This document shows positions 1 to 9,453 of a stretch of DNA of 64,000 nt, piece after piece (position 1 is the first letter of the stretch; the number at the start of each line of letters is the position of its first letter). Position numbers and translations under genes: made by a program. A model generated the notes under the pieces. It saw only the letters and a program-made list of their open reading frames with translations. It was not told the DNA's origin and ran no database searches. Origin of the DNA: Vibrio barjaei (lineage in GTDB: Bacteria; Pseudomonadota; Gammaproteobacteria; Enterobacterales; Vibrionaceae); contig NZ_LQXO02000013.1 in the NCBI RefSeq assembly GCF_001639065.2, positions 124,001 to 188,000 on the forward strand, written 5' to 3'.

Positions 1-199
1 CGATGATATCGAGACTTTCCGCCAGAGCTTTTCCACTACCGGTGACAAACACGGGCACTTGCTTACTGCCAATGATGTTTTTTGTGGTGGTGTCGTCGTC
101 ATAATCTAATGTGACAATATCCAGTGATAAGTTGAGCATGCCCGCCACATAGCGAACACGTGCACTGAACGGGCAATGGTCATAGATATAAAGCTTCAT
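1..199 (-). CDS. Glutaredoxin 2 (GrxB)-like protein, N-terminal part only
   Basis: The gene runs off the left edge; only its first 66 residues are visible. It opens MKLYIYDHCPFSARVR and continues to a KQVPVF segment, the thioredoxin-fold start and cis-proline loop seen in the GrxB/GST-like glutaredoxin 2 family (established family knowledge). The family would reduce disulfides with glutathione in the cytosol. The second active-site cysteine is replaced: CPFS here against CPYC in E. coli GrxB, so a dithiol mechanism is unlikely. It is transcribed leftward downstream of the SDR gene at 237-905, with 37 bases between them. It could instead be a GST-like protein; the C-terminal helical domain is outside the window. 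Confidence 0.75.
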   Translation of the reverse strand, partial: MKLYIYDHCPFSARVRYVAGMLNLSLDIVTLDYDDDTTTKNIIGSKQVPVFVTGSGKALAESLDII

Positions 200-236
200 G
201 TTGAATACCTGTAATAAGAGTAGGCTTGGTGTTGAC

Positions 237-905
237 TTAGTTGATTAACGCGCCGCCATCGACATCAATAATGGCACCGGTCATATAGGTGTTTTCGATA
301 GCAAACAAATACGCTTTTGCGACATCTTGCGCTTCACCAACTTTACCGACAGGTAGACTGTTCTTGGCGTTTTCGTACATGGTATCGCGGGTTGCTTGAT
401 CCATCCCTTTGTATGCGGTGGTCTTTGTTAAGCCAGGGCTGACAGCATTGACGCGAATTGGTGCTAGTTCTCTGGCCAAGATCTTTGTCACGGCTTCTAG
501 TGCGGCATTCATCGCTGTTTTCGCATAAGTGTTAGGAACGACTTTTCGAGATAACATGCCCGTCGTAAACGTAATGGTACCGTTTGGTTTGATAAAGCGA
601 GCAGCCTGTTTTGCAGCGTTAATGGAACCCCAAAATTTGACGTCAAATGCCCCCTTAGCCTCATCAATAGCTACATCGGTTACTTTGCCTGCGGGCGCTG
701 CTGATCCTGCAGTGACAATAAGGTGGTCGAAAGCACCGATGGATTCGAAGTAGCAGTGCATCTCTTTCTCGTTGCTGATGTCTAGACCAGTTGAGCGACT
801 GGCAACATGGACAATATTCTCTTCGTGATTAACGAGCTGAGCGATAGCTTCTCCGATACCTGATGTGCCACCTAGAATGACGTAAGTTGTTTTTTCGCGG
901 TTCAT
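237..905 (-). CDS. SDR-family oxidoreductase
   Basis: A 222-residue cytosolic short-chain dehydrogenase/reductase. Residues 7-18 carry the Rossmann motif (VILGGTSGIGE), followed by the NAG-like TAGSA segment and a C-terminal RVNAVSPGL stretch typical of SDRs. The usual YxxxK catalytic pair is not seen: the region reads NTYAKTAM, with Ala where Lys is expected, so the reaction cannot be inferred. I chose ATG at 905 over an in-frame TTG at 920 because GGGAG sits about 8 bases upstream of it. It is divergent from the LysR gene at 1026, the usual arrangement for an LTTR and its target. Confidence 0.85.
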   Translation of the reverse strand: MNREKTTYVILGGTSGIGEAIAQLVNHEENIVHVASRSTGLDISNEKEMHCYFESIGAFDHLIVTAGSAAPAGKVTDVAIDEAKGAFDVKFWGSINAAKQAARFIKPNGTITFTTGMLSRKVVPNTYAKTAMNAALEAVTKILARELAPIRVNAVSPGLTKTTAYKGMDQATRDTMYENAKNSLPVGKVGEAQDVAKAYLFAIENTYMTGAIIDVDGGALIN

Positions 906-1025
906 TATTGTTTCTCCCAATTCGATGACTTCATTTGATAACGCCCATTATATTTATTCGACTTAGTTTTATAATTGGGTAAAATACGAAATCATTATTC
1001 GGATTGGTTAAATAATGGAGTGCCA

Positions 1026-1961
1026 ATGGATAAGTTTTCAGATATGGAGATGTTCGCGAGCATCGTTAAGCACCAAGGGTTAGCCGCTGCAGGTAGAGAT
1101 CTTGGATTGTCGCCAGCCTCAATGACGGCTAGGCTTCAGGCTTTGGAGGAGCGTTACGGCGTTAAACTGCTTAATCGAAGCACTCGCCACGTATCGTTAA
1201 CCGATTCAGGAGAGCTCTATTATAAAGCTTGTTTGGATATATTGGATAACGTTAATGAGGTGGAAAATATCATCCAAAGTGGCGTTAAAGAGGTAAAAGG
1301 CGCGCTGCGAGTATCTGCACCAAAAGATATTGGTAAGCAATATATTGTCCCTATTCTAAATGAGTTTTCAGAACGCTATCCTGACGTTATTCCTTATCTC
1401 TACCTCAATGATCACCTGTCTAACGTTAACGAATCCGGTATGGATATTGTTATTCGTTATGGGGAAATGGCGGATAGTAATCTCATTTCTCGCAGATTGG
1501 CGTCCAGTCGCCGTGTATTGTGTGCCTCACCAGAGTACCTAGCAAAGCGTGGCACCCCTATTACTCCTCAGGATTTGGTGGGGCATGATTGTTTAGTGAT
1601 GCTGCGTCATAGCGAAGAGTTAAAGACGTGGCACTTTCGAGAAAATGATCAACGGAAATCCATTACGGTAACACCAAAACGTTTTTCAGATGATGGCGAA
1701 GTGATTCGTCGATGGGCGTTAGAGGGAGCGGGTATTGCTCTTAAGTCACTGTTGGATGTTCAGGCAGATATTAACCATCGTCGTCTGGTAACGGTACTTA
1801 ACGGCTATATGAAAAACTTCAATGCGTCGACAACGGTATCGAGCGCGGATTTGAATGTGGTCTATTTGAGTAAAAAATACCAACCCAAACGCATTCGCTT
1901 GTTCTTAGACTTTTTGTTCGACCAGTTTCCTGATCTAGTCAAGCAATCCAGCGATAACTAA
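1026..1961 (+). CDS. LysR-family transcriptional regulator
   Basis: A 311-residue LysR-type regulator. The N-terminal winged helix covers about residues 1-60 (AAAGRDLGLSPASMTARLQ, then LLNRSTRHVSLT), followed by a periplasmic-binding-protein-like effector domain. The sequence is closest in feel to the CrgA/AaeR subgroup (DKFSDMEMFASIV start). ATG at 1026 is preceded by GGAG at six bases; an in-frame TTG at 975 has no comparable site. It is divergent from the SDR gene and probably controls it. The inducer is unknown. Confidence 0.9.
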   Translation: MDKFSDMEMFASIVKHQGLAAAGRDLGLSPASMTARLQALEERYGVKLLNRSTRHVSLTDSGELYYKACLDILDNVNEVENIIQSGVKEVKGALRVSAPKDIGKQYIVPILNEFSERYPDVIPYLYLNDHLSNVNESGMDIVIRYGEMADSNLISRRLASSRRVLCASPEYLAKRGTPITPQDLVGHDCLVMLRHSEELKTWHFRENDQRKSITVTPKRFSDDGEVIRRWALEGAGIALKSLLDVQADINHRRLVTVLNGYMKNFNASTTVSSADLNVVYLSKKYQPKRIRLFLDFLFDQFPDLVKQSSDN

Positions 1962-1983
1962 GGATTACTGGTGACAAAAGTGT

Positions 1984-2012
1984 AACGATAGGAACGACTG
2001 CTTCCTATCGTT
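1984..2012. terminator. Hairpin between convergent genes
   Basis: Perfect 11-base arms AACGATAGGAA / TTCCTATCGTT with a 7-base loop lie between the converging LysR gene and the histidine-kinase gene. The T-tract is weak on both sides, so this is only a likely terminator. Confidence 0.5.
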
Positions 2013-2017
2013 TGCCT

Positions 2018-3283
2018 CTAGTTATTAATCCGTATGAGTCTCGCGCAGCATCCATTACCGTTAGGATTATTCGAAAGCGTAAATTGCCAACCATAGCTTT
2101 CTGCGATCCGATGAACAATCAGTAACCCCAGCCCATGCTCAATATCGTTATTATTGTTCAGTCCACAGCCGTTATCAGTGATGCAAATTTCCTGAGATGA
2201 GATTCGGACGGAAATCTCTCCTTTGGTTGTAAAACGTATGGCATTGTCTAGCAAATTTCCCACTATCATTCGTACGGCTATCAATGGCAGATTAACCGCT
2301 GTCCCTTCTTCGATCTGCACCGTTACCTTCGTGTCTTTTGAAGCACTTGAATGGTATTTTGCTAGCTCCAAATCTTGTTCATTGACTTTGGTCGATAAGC
2401 TATCGGGACTCGCATTTTCTTGTTTAACGATGTTTAGTAGCAGTTCCACGGTCTGTTGCATACCATTCGCCGCTTTGAGTATGCGTTCACGCTGCTTGGT
2501 TTGAAAAGCCTCATCTTGTTTCATTGCCTGTAAGTTGGCGGCACCCAATACCACGGCAATGGGCGTTTTCAACTCGTGGCTCGCATACTTGGCAAACATA
2601 AGCTCTTGTTTGGCGACACGCTCTTTCATTTGCGTGTAACTATTAAGATGCTCGGTGAGTGTTTGCAGCTCTAAAATTGAATGCTCTGTGATGGAGAATG
2701 CACCGTCTTGGTTACTAGCGAGTTGGTGGCTGAGGGAGGAGATTGGCGACATTAATGTGTCGAAGACCCTTTTAAGCGATAACCGCAAGACAAAAATCAG
2801 AAAGACCATCAGTAGCATTGAAATGATCATCAATGTGTCCCAAGAGTCATCTCCAAAGTCCATCGCTCTCGAATCAATGGAGAGATAAAGCGGGACAGTT
2901 TGCTCGTTGAACTGAAACTTGGTGTGATAGACCAAAAAGCCATCTTCGAGGAAGGTATTGTATTTCGTTACTTTTCCTAATGGGAAAGGCCCTTGTTGTG
3001 CGATTCTTTGCGGTAGCACATTAGCGTCAAAGTATGCGGTAACGCTTTTACTGAGCTGAGCCTGATTTACTTGGCGAAGTTGATAGTAGGATTGGGCTAT
3101 TTCTTCAAATGACACTAAGTGATGTTCGATCTGGTCGTCTTCCTCTAAGGCCAAGTGAAGCGAAAAGGCAAAGAAAACCAAAAAAGAAGTGACCAAAGCG
3201 ATAAGAGAGAAGGTTCGTAACAAGCGCGCTTTGACTTGTTTTATGGAGTAATAACTAGGTTGTGACTTTGACTTTTTCATCAT
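2018..3283 (-). CDS. Membrane sensor histidine kinase
   Basis: A 421-residue kinase. Transmembrane helices lie at about 22-46 and 150-170 with a periplasmic loop of about 100 residues between them. A HisKA domain follows with the H-box SHELKTPI (phospho-acceptor His about residue 236), then a HATPase_c domain with N-box GNLLDNAIRF and G-boxes TDNGCGL and GLGLLIVHR. Its ATG overlaps the stop of the response-regulator gene by 4 bases (ATGA), so the two are translationally coupled and the regulator is its partner. The signal is unknown; the sensor loop matches nothing I recognise. Confidence 0.92.
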   Translation of the reverse strand: MMKKSKSQPSYYSIKQVKARLLRTFSLIALVTSFLVFFAFSLHLALEEDDQIEHHLVSFEEIAQSYYQLRQVNQAQLSKSVTAYFDANVLPQRIAQQGPFPLGKVTKYNTFLEDGFLVYHTKFQFNEQTVPLYLSIDSRAMDFGDDSWDTLMIISMLLMVFLIFVLRLSLKRVFDTLMSPISSLSHQLASNQDGAFSITEHSILELQTLTEHLNSYTQMKERVAKQELMFAKYASHELKTPIAVVLGAANLQAMKQDEAFQTKQRERILKAANGMQQTVELLLNIVKQENASPDSLSTKVNEQDLELAKYHSSASKDTKVTVQIEEGTAVNLPLIAVRMIVGNLLDNAIRFTTKGEISVRISSQEICITDNGCGLNNNNDIEHGLGLLIVHRIAESYGWQFTLSNNPNGNGCCARLIRINN

Positions 3284-3969
3284 TGAATTACCAGTTTGAA
3301 GCCAAATTTAGGTACCGTCATTAGGCATGGAACGTCGAACGGCTTATCTAAAACATTTCTCAGTAAATAGATATGACTTCGCAATACGTCTTTATCGGGC
3401 ACATTTTCCCCCCAAAGGGTCTGAATTAATGACTCTCTTGATACCACTTCACCTTGAGCTTTTACTAGCGCGAGTAGGATTTGATAGGTCGCTGGGCTTA
3501 ACTCTATATTTTCGCCTTGTCGTGTCACTTGATGGCTTTTTTCATCAATAACAATATCGCCAAATCTCAGTGTGCTTTTGGCAACTTGACCACGATAGCG
3601 CTTAATTAGTGCGGTAAGTCTGGCTTCGAGTTCAGGAAACTGGAACGGCTTAGTGAGGAAGTCGTCAACTCCAGAATCGAAACCGGTCAATAAGTCAGAT
3701 TGTCCATTTAGTGCTGTCAGCATAAGAATAGGTGTCGTGCAGCCTTTAAGGCGCAGTTCTCGTGCCACCTGCATTCCATCTTTTTTTGGCATCATTACAT
3801 CTAGAATAATGGCATCGAACGCATGAGATAACGCAAGCGATAGGCCTAACTCACCATTGCTTGCAAAGTCCGCTTCCGCTTGTTTGACTTCAAGAAAGTC
3901 CGCCAATATGCCTTGTAGCTCTTCATTGTCTTCTACGACTAAGATCTGGCTGCTAGATAGCACACTCAT
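3280..3969 (-). CDS. OmpR/PhoB-type response regulator
   Basis: A 229-residue regulator. The receiver domain has acidic residues ED near positions 13-14, phospho-acceptor Asp about 57 in IILDVMMPKKDG and Lys in FLTKPF. The C-terminal trans_reg_C winged helix contains LSPATYQILLAL and SRESLIQTLWGE. I placed the start at 3969, where AAAGG precedes ATG closely; an upstream in-frame extension to 4035 lacks a good site and adds residues unlike the family. It is first in a two-gene operon with the kinase at 2018-3283. Confidence 0.92.
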   Translation of the reverse strand: MSVLSSSQILVVEDNEELQGILADFLEVKQAEADFASNGELGLSLALSHAFDAIILDVMMPKKDGMQVARELRLKGCTTPILMLTALNGQSDLLTGFDSGVDDFLTKPFQFPELEARLTALIKRYRGQVAKSTLRFGDIVIDEKSHQVTRQGENIELSPATYQILLALVKAQGEVVSRESLIQTLWGENVPDKDVLRSHIYLLRNVLDKPFDVPCLMTVPKFGFKLVIQ

Positions 3970-4295
3970 ACACCTTTCCAATTCAATAGCGTGAATTGAT
4001 GATAGCAAACTTGTGTCGATTTTTTGTCGAATCACGATTGTTAAGTTCTAAAGTGCGTATTTACAGAGTAAGTTGGCCAAGGCAGATATTACGAGTAGCG
4101 GGAAGTCATTAAGAGGAATCTAAGTTATTCGTTTGACGCGACACGCCATTTTGGGCGCATGGCTCCAATTCATGCCAATTTAGATAATTAATCTTTACGT
4201 GTAGTATCTTAGTGTTAAGCTAAATGACGTTTGTTTTTTTATGCCACTAGTTTCTTTAGCCGAAGTCTAAGAGACGTAATCTATTTAGGTACACT
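3970..4295. other. Divergent intergenic region
   Basis: About 326 bases separate the leftward response-regulator operon from the rightward DUF1090 gene. It must hold both promoters. I see AT-rich sequence and a short imperfect inverted repeat near 4145-4165, but no RNA gene or clear operator. Confidence 0.4.
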
Positions 4296-4679
4296 ATGAG
4301 AAAAATGACATTAACCTTGCTAGCACTTACCGTATCCGTTAGTGGCAGTGTGTCTGCCCAAGAAGCGTTAACGGGATGCGCAGCCAAAGAGCAGCGACTC
4401 AAGACCAAGCTGGAATATGCTAAAAAGTATAACAACACTCATGAGATCCAAAGCCTCGAATTAGCCATAGAGAATGTTCAAAATTACTGCACTGATGAAA
4501 AGCTCTACGAGGAACGAATGCAGAAAGTGGAGAGCAGGAAGAAAAGGGTAGCGGAAAGAACTCAGGAACTGGAGCAAGCAAAAGCTAAGGGTGATCCGAA
4601 AAAAATCAAAAAAAAGGAGCGAAAGCTAGCGGATGCTGAAGAGGAGTTACAGGAGGCAATTTCAGAGTTATCTGAGTAA
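4296..4679 (+). CDS. DUF1090 periplasmic protein
   Basis: A 127-residue protein with a signal peptide (residues 1-21, cut after VSA before QEALTG). The GCAAKEQRLKTKLEYAKKY opening, the Cys at about 66 and a highly charged coiled-coil C-terminus rich in Lys and Glu match DUF1090 (E. coli YqjC-like), which is periplasmic and of unknown function. The two cysteines could form a disulfide. AGGT lies just upstream of ATG. It is monocistronic and followed by a hairpin at 4723-4753. Confidence 0.85.
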   Translation: MRKMTLTLLALTVSVSGSVSAQEALTGCAAKEQRLKTKLEYAKKYNNTHEIQSLELAIENVQNYCTDEKLYEERMQKVESRKKRVAERTQELEQAKAKGDPKKIKKKERKLADAEEELQEAISELSE

Positions 4680-4722
4680 TTATTCTCTATTCGAAAGCAC
4701 TTAAATGGCTCTTGTAAGACAG

Positions 4723-4753
4723 GGTAGGCACTCTCACAACGGAAGTGCCTACC
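4723..4753. terminator. Hairpin between convergent genes
   Basis: Perfect 10-base arms GGTAGGCACT / AGTGCCTACC with an 11-base loop lie between the converging DUF1090 and response-regulator genes. There is no clear T-run, so factor-independent termination is likely but not certain. Confidence 0.5.
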
Positions 4754-4778
4754 AAGACTGGATTGCTGCTTTTTGAAT

Positions 4779-5411
4779 TTATTGAAGCATGCTGGTGTAA
4801 ACCTGTTGCCCCAAGGTAGTTAAGGTGTATACCTTGCCGTTGTCCTTCGTTACAAGTCCACAGTTTACAAGTTGTCTTAGGTGGAAGTTGAACTTCGTAT
4901 GGTCCTCGATGCCGACGATACGGCATAGATCCATGAACTTAATTTTGTGGTGTACTTTTAGTTGTCTCACTACGGTGCGGCGAATTGGGTTCGATAGTGC
5001 GCTGAATACTTGGTCACGAGACTCGGCATTTTGCACGTCCTTAGGAGAGCGTTCTGCATGAACACGTTTGAGTGTGACGGAGAGTGCAGAAAGGTTAAAT
5101 GGTTTAGTTAGAAACTCATCTGCGCCTTTTTTCATGGCATCAACCGCAAGATCCACCGTAGCAAATGCGGTCGTGACGATCACACCGATATTGGGTTGGA
5201 ATCGGCGTAGTGTTGTCAGCGCATCAATACCGGTGATTCCACTCATCACCACATCGAATAGGGCTAGGTCAAACGTCTTTTCTTTTGCGAGATCAAGAGC
5301 ATCTTCGGCATTATCGACGGCGGTGACTTCAAAGCCTTCAAGTGATAATGCTTCCTCCAATACTTCTCTTAAGTCCGTATCATCTTCAGCTAAAAGTAGT
5401 TGCAGTTTCAT
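4779..5411 (-). CDS. Response regulator with ArsR-like winged-helix output domain
   Basis: A 210-residue regulator. The receiver domain covers about 1-120 (AEDD near 9-12, phospho-acceptor Asp about 53 in LALFDVVMSG, Lys in FLTKPF). The C-terminus (about 130-210) is not an NtrC, OmpR or NarL output. It reads as a winged helix of ArsR type: FSALSNPIRRTVVRQL, then KFNFHLRQLVNCGLV. It is probably a transcription factor. Its ATG overlaps the kinase stop codon by one base (TAATG), so the kinase at 5411-6787 is its partner. Confidence 0.85.
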   Translation of the reverse strand: MKLQLLLAEDDTDLREVLEEALSLEGFEVTAVDNAEDALDLAKEKTFDLALFDVVMSGITGIDALTTLRRFQPNIGVIVTTAFATVDLAVDAMKKGADEFLTKPFNLSALSVTLKRVHAERSPKDVQNAESRDQVFSALSNPIRRTVVRQLKVHHKIKFMDLCRIVGIEDHTKFNFHLRQLVNCGLVTKDNGKVYTLTTLGQQVYTSMLQ

Positions 5412-6787
5412 TATTTAACTCCTGGTAGTTTGAACTCAACAAGTAGCCCCGGGCAAACATTCGAGAATGTAATAGAGCCGTTATGTTGTGTGGCAATTTG
5501 TTTTACGAGGGCAAGGCCCATACCGGTACCTTTGCCTTTTGGTTTGGTGGTAAAGAAAGGTTGTGTCGCTTTCTCTAAGGTTTTAGGGGACATTCCTGTA
5601 CCCCAGTCACGTACTTTCAATGACACTTTGTCATGATCTTTTTGAACTCTGATGGCCAACTTGCGTTGATTGGCGCTGGCATCAAGAGCATTGGATACAA
5701 GGTTGATAACGACTTCCTCAAGCAAGGCTTTATCGCCTCTGACATAGAGTTTGGGGTCAATATCTAACGTGAGGTCATATTGAGCAAGACGGTAGCGAAG
5801 CATATCCAGAGCGGCATTGACGATGCTCTCAACATGGACACGCTCACGCTGGATACTGTGCTGATGTGAGTAACGCAGTACTTCCTGGCTTATGCAGGCC
5901 GCTCGCTCAAGTCCTCGACGTATACGGACGATTTGACGGTCTGCGATTTCTTGGTTCTCGCGATTTTGCTCTAACAAATCACAGCTCATCAAAGCGCTGC
6001 TGATAGGTGTTTTTATTTCATGGGCGATGGCTGAAGACAGTTCTCCAAGCTCTTTTAACTTCTGATTTTGTAGAGACAGCGAAAGTGCCTCTTCTATTTG
6101 TTGTTTTCTTTCGAGATCAAACATCTTCAACGCTTGCCACAGTGTTGCCAATAGCATGACAGCACCAACACAGCGGAAGACTAAGACCCACGCACCATAC
6201 TGAGCAAAAACAAGGGCGCTGCCGAGGCCGTATATGAAAAAGGCAATGCCAGATAGCAAGAAGTACAGATGGTTGGGGACGTCTTGTTCTTCTAACTGTT
6301 TTGAATACAACGCAAGACCAATTCCTGCAACACAGCTAGCGATCAAGCTAAAAAGGAGTCGTGCGTTTCGAGTGGCGCTAATGGTAAAGGCGTAAAAATC
6401 TTGAGTAGAAAACTGATAGAGGGAAATCGCGAATAAGAGAGTCGCTAGGCTTAACCAGACACGGCGAACGGTTTTAGCAATAGTAGTATCCAGAAGTTCG
6501 GTCATCTTCCATGCAAACAGGTTTAAAGGAAGATAAGCAATAACAAACTTTAACAGAAGTAGCACTTCCATCGGTTTAGTAATGACGAACTCTTGTTGGT
6601 AAATAGCAAGATACAATTCGCTCCACTCATGGAAGCCAAGCACCAATCCAGAAATGCCTAAGTAAGGAAGAACCTTAGCAATTTTTATTTCACTGCTGGA
6701 CATATCGCGCAGTAATATCGCGAAAAATAGCGTTATAAATGCTAGTCCATAAATGAGATAAATCTTAAATACAAAGAGAGTATCCAT
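5411..6787 (-). CDS. Multi-pass membrane sensor histidine kinase
   Basis: A 458-residue kinase. About seven hydrophobic segments fill residues 5-220 and have no large extracytoplasmic domain, so the signal may be sensed in the membrane. A short linker leads to HisKA (SSAIAHEIKTPIS, His about 256), then HATPase_c with N-box NLVSNALDAS and G-boxes DWGTGMSP and GTGMGLALVKQ. It is the first gene of a two-gene operon with the ArsR-like response regulator. A CRP-like site lies about 50 bases upstream. The N-terminal part does not match a sensor family I can name. Confidence 0.88.
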   Translation of the reverse strand: MDTLFVFKIYLIYGLAFITLFFAILLRDMSSSEIKIAKVLPYLGISGLVLGFHEWSELYLAIYQQEFVITKPMEVLLLLKFVIAYLPLNLFAWKMTELLDTTIAKTVRRVWLSLATLLFAISLYQFSTQDFYAFTISATRNARLLFSLIASCVAGIGLALYSKQLEEQDVPNHLYFLLSGIAFFIYGLGSALVFAQYGAWVLVFRCVGAVMLLATLWQALKMFDLERKQQIEEALSLSLQNQKLKELGELSSAIAHEIKTPISSALMSCDLLEQNRENQEIADRQIVRIRRGLERAACISQEVLRYSHQHSIQRERVHVESIVNAALDMLRYRLAQYDLTLDIDPKLYVRGDKALLEEVVINLVSNALDASANQRKLAIRVQKDHDKVSLKVRDWGTGMSPKTLEKATQPFFTTKPKGKGTGMGLALVKQIATQHNGSITFSNVCPGLLVEFKLPGVK

Positions 6788-6835
6788 GAGTAATATTGTT
6801 TACAAGATAATCAGTATTAGTGTTATAGCACTTCT

Positions 6836-6857
6836 CTATGTGATCTCTATCACTGAT
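6836..6857. promoter_or_regulatory. CRP-like site upstream of the kinase gene
   Basis: The sequence TGTGATCTCTATCACT matches the CRP pattern TGTGA-N6-TCACA with one mismatch. It sits about 50 bases before the start at 6787, a plausible place for cAMP-CRP control of the two-component operon. Confidence 0.5.
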
Positions 6858-7035
6858 ATCTTACTTTCTATTTTTGAAAATGAACAAATGTAAGAATGTA
6901 TGAAATGACATTAACCTATTGATACTAATGGGTATTTTGTGTAGTTGTTGAGTGATTTGTCGCTAGGTTGTTACTAATGTAGTTAACTTGAGTGACAAAG
7001 CGTTACATTAACGAAGAGTGGTGGTAGAAGGAAAA

Positions 7036-7046
7036 TTCACAAGGAT
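7036..7046. repeat. Left arm of a long-range inverted repeat
   Basis: TTCACAAGGAT here is the exact reverse complement of ATCCTTGTGAA at 7204-7214, 157 bases away. The right arm is itself part of a small hairpin (TTCACA-TCCT-TGTGAA, 7199-7214), so two alternative pairings of the same RNA are possible. Confidence 0.6.
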
Positions 7047-7060
7047 CAGAAATAAAAAAA

Positions 7061-7116
7061 TCACTCCTTGAAAATCTATTCTGTTGGGTGGGGAAGAATA
7101 AACAATCAAGGAGTGA
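7061..7116. repeat. 11-bp inverted repeat in the atp leader
   Basis: TCACTCCTTGA at 7061-7071 and TCAAGGAGTGA at 7106-7116 are perfect reverse complements around a 34-base loop. The right arm contains a Shine-Dalgarno-like AAGGAG that the left arm would mask. No ORF of useful size follows it, so this may be an operator or a small structured RNA. Confidence 0.6.
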
Positions 7117-7198
7117 AATATAGTTAATCAAATATAATATAACTTGATAAATGTAATTATCAAAAAATAGTAAAGGTTAAATGTAAATAACTAAAGAG

Positions 7199-7214
7199 TT
7201 CACATCCTTGTGAA
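7199..7214. repeat. Small hairpin, right arm of the long-range inverted repeat
   Basis: TTCACA-TCCT-TGTGAA forms a 6-bp hairpin. Its right part (7204-7214) also pairs perfectly with 7036-7046. Confidence 0.55.
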
Positions 7215-7478
7215 TAAGTTAGTCTGTAAGTATTGGCTTACTATATAAACGTAGCCTGATTATTAATGGAATACAAATAAATAAATCCTCCAAAAATGAA
7301 ATGATAAGTTTCGCTAATTATTATTTATATTATCACTTTGTTGGGTGTATCTTTCTTCTCGCAAGCTGTGTAGATAAATAACTACATTTTGTGTCGATGA
7401 TAAATTTAGTTATCTATTAATTAATTTAGTCGGTAATTAAATTTATCAATATGTTTTAAATACAATTAAGGATTGCTG

Positions 7479-8659
<1,181 letters not shown>

Positions 8660-8699
8660 TTCAAACTTAATTTACTAAATATATTTCTCAGGAGTTGTT

Positions 8700-8936
8700 A
8701 TGGATATTGTAAGTGCTGTTTTATATGTAGCAGGTGCACTTCTAATTGGTCTTGGTGCGGCAGGTGCGGCAGCAGGTATCGGTAACCTTGCCGGTAAATA
8801 CCTAGAAGGTGTAGCACGTCAACCAGATTTAACCCCAATGCTTCGTACTCAGTTCTTCATCATGATGGGTCTAGTGGATGCGGTTCCTATGATTGGTGTT
8901 GGTATTGGTCTCTACATCATCTTCGCAGTGGCTTAA
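8700..8936 (+). CDS. atpE: F1Fo ATP synthase subunit c
   Basis: A 78-residue hairpin of two transmembrane helices that forms the rotor ring. The polar loop ARQPDL and the ion-binding Asp about residue 60 in [13 protein letters not shown] match E. coli subunit c. The Q..ES/T sodium-binding ligands of Na+-type rings are absent, so proton coupling is expected (inference from family knowledge). A strong AGGAG precedes ATG, as usual for this high-copy subunit. Confidence 0.98.
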   Translation: MDIVSAVLYVAGALLIGLGAAGAAAGIGNLAGKYLEGVARQPDLTPMLRTQFFIMMGLVDAVPMIGVGIGLYIIFAVA

Positions 8937-8971
8937 TTGATTTTTAATAAGTAAACATTGGTGAGGATGTT

Positions 8972-9442
8972 ATGAACCTAAATGCAACCATGCTGGGTCA
9001 AGCAATCTCCTTCGTTATCTTCGTTTGGCTTTGCATGAAATATGTGTGGCCACCATTGGTAACACTGCTTGACGAGCGTCGAGACGAAATCGCGACTGGT
9101 ATTAAGAATACTGCAGCTGCGGCAAAAGAACTTGAACTAGCAAAAGCAAACGGTGAGAGCATCGTTGCGGAAGCGCGCGAAAAAGCACAATCCATTATTG
9201 AGTTAGGGCAGCAACGTCAAAACCAATTAGTGGAAGAAGCGGCAGAACTAGCGCAAAAAGAGAAAGCGAAAATCATCGCTGAAGGTAAAGCTGAGGTAGA
9301 GAGCGAAAAGAGCAAGGTTCGTCAGGAGCTAAAATCTGAAATGGCAGATTTAGTGATTGAAAGTGCCGGCAAACTGATTCGCAAAAACCTTGATTCTAAG
9401 AGTAACCGTGAGCTTGTTGAGCACATGATTAGCGAAATGTAG
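8972..9442 (+). CDS. atpF: F1Fo ATP synthase subunit b
   Basis: A 156-residue peripheral-stalk subunit. One N-terminal membrane helix (MLGQAISFVIFVWLCMKYVW) is followed by a long Ala/Glu/Lys-rich coiled coil that dimerises and holds subunit delta and F1. The opening MNLNATMLGQAI is nearly that of E. coli AtpF. It is usual in length and lies in standard operon order. Confidence 0.97.
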   Translation: MNLNATMLGQAISFVIFVWLCMKYVWPPLVTLLDERRDEIATGIKNTAAAAKELELAKANGESIVAEAREKAQSIIELGQQRQNQLVEEAAELAQKEKAKIIAEGKAEVESEKSKVRQELKSEMADLVIESAGKLIRKNLDSKSNRELVEHMISEM

Positions 9443-9453
9443 GGGTAAATCAG

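Larger units (their letters stand above)
6858..7478. other. Long AT-rich leader region upstream of the ATP synthase operon
   Basis: About 620 bases without a supported gene, strongly AT-rich in the right half. It must contain the atp promoter. It carries three inverted repeats, listed separately, that could fold in RNA or bind a regulator. I found no recognisable riboswitch. Confidence 0.5.

Noticed and set aside
4687..4926. Leftward 79-aa open frame
   Set aside because: It overlaps the ArsR-like response regulator out of frame and has no ribosome site or domain.
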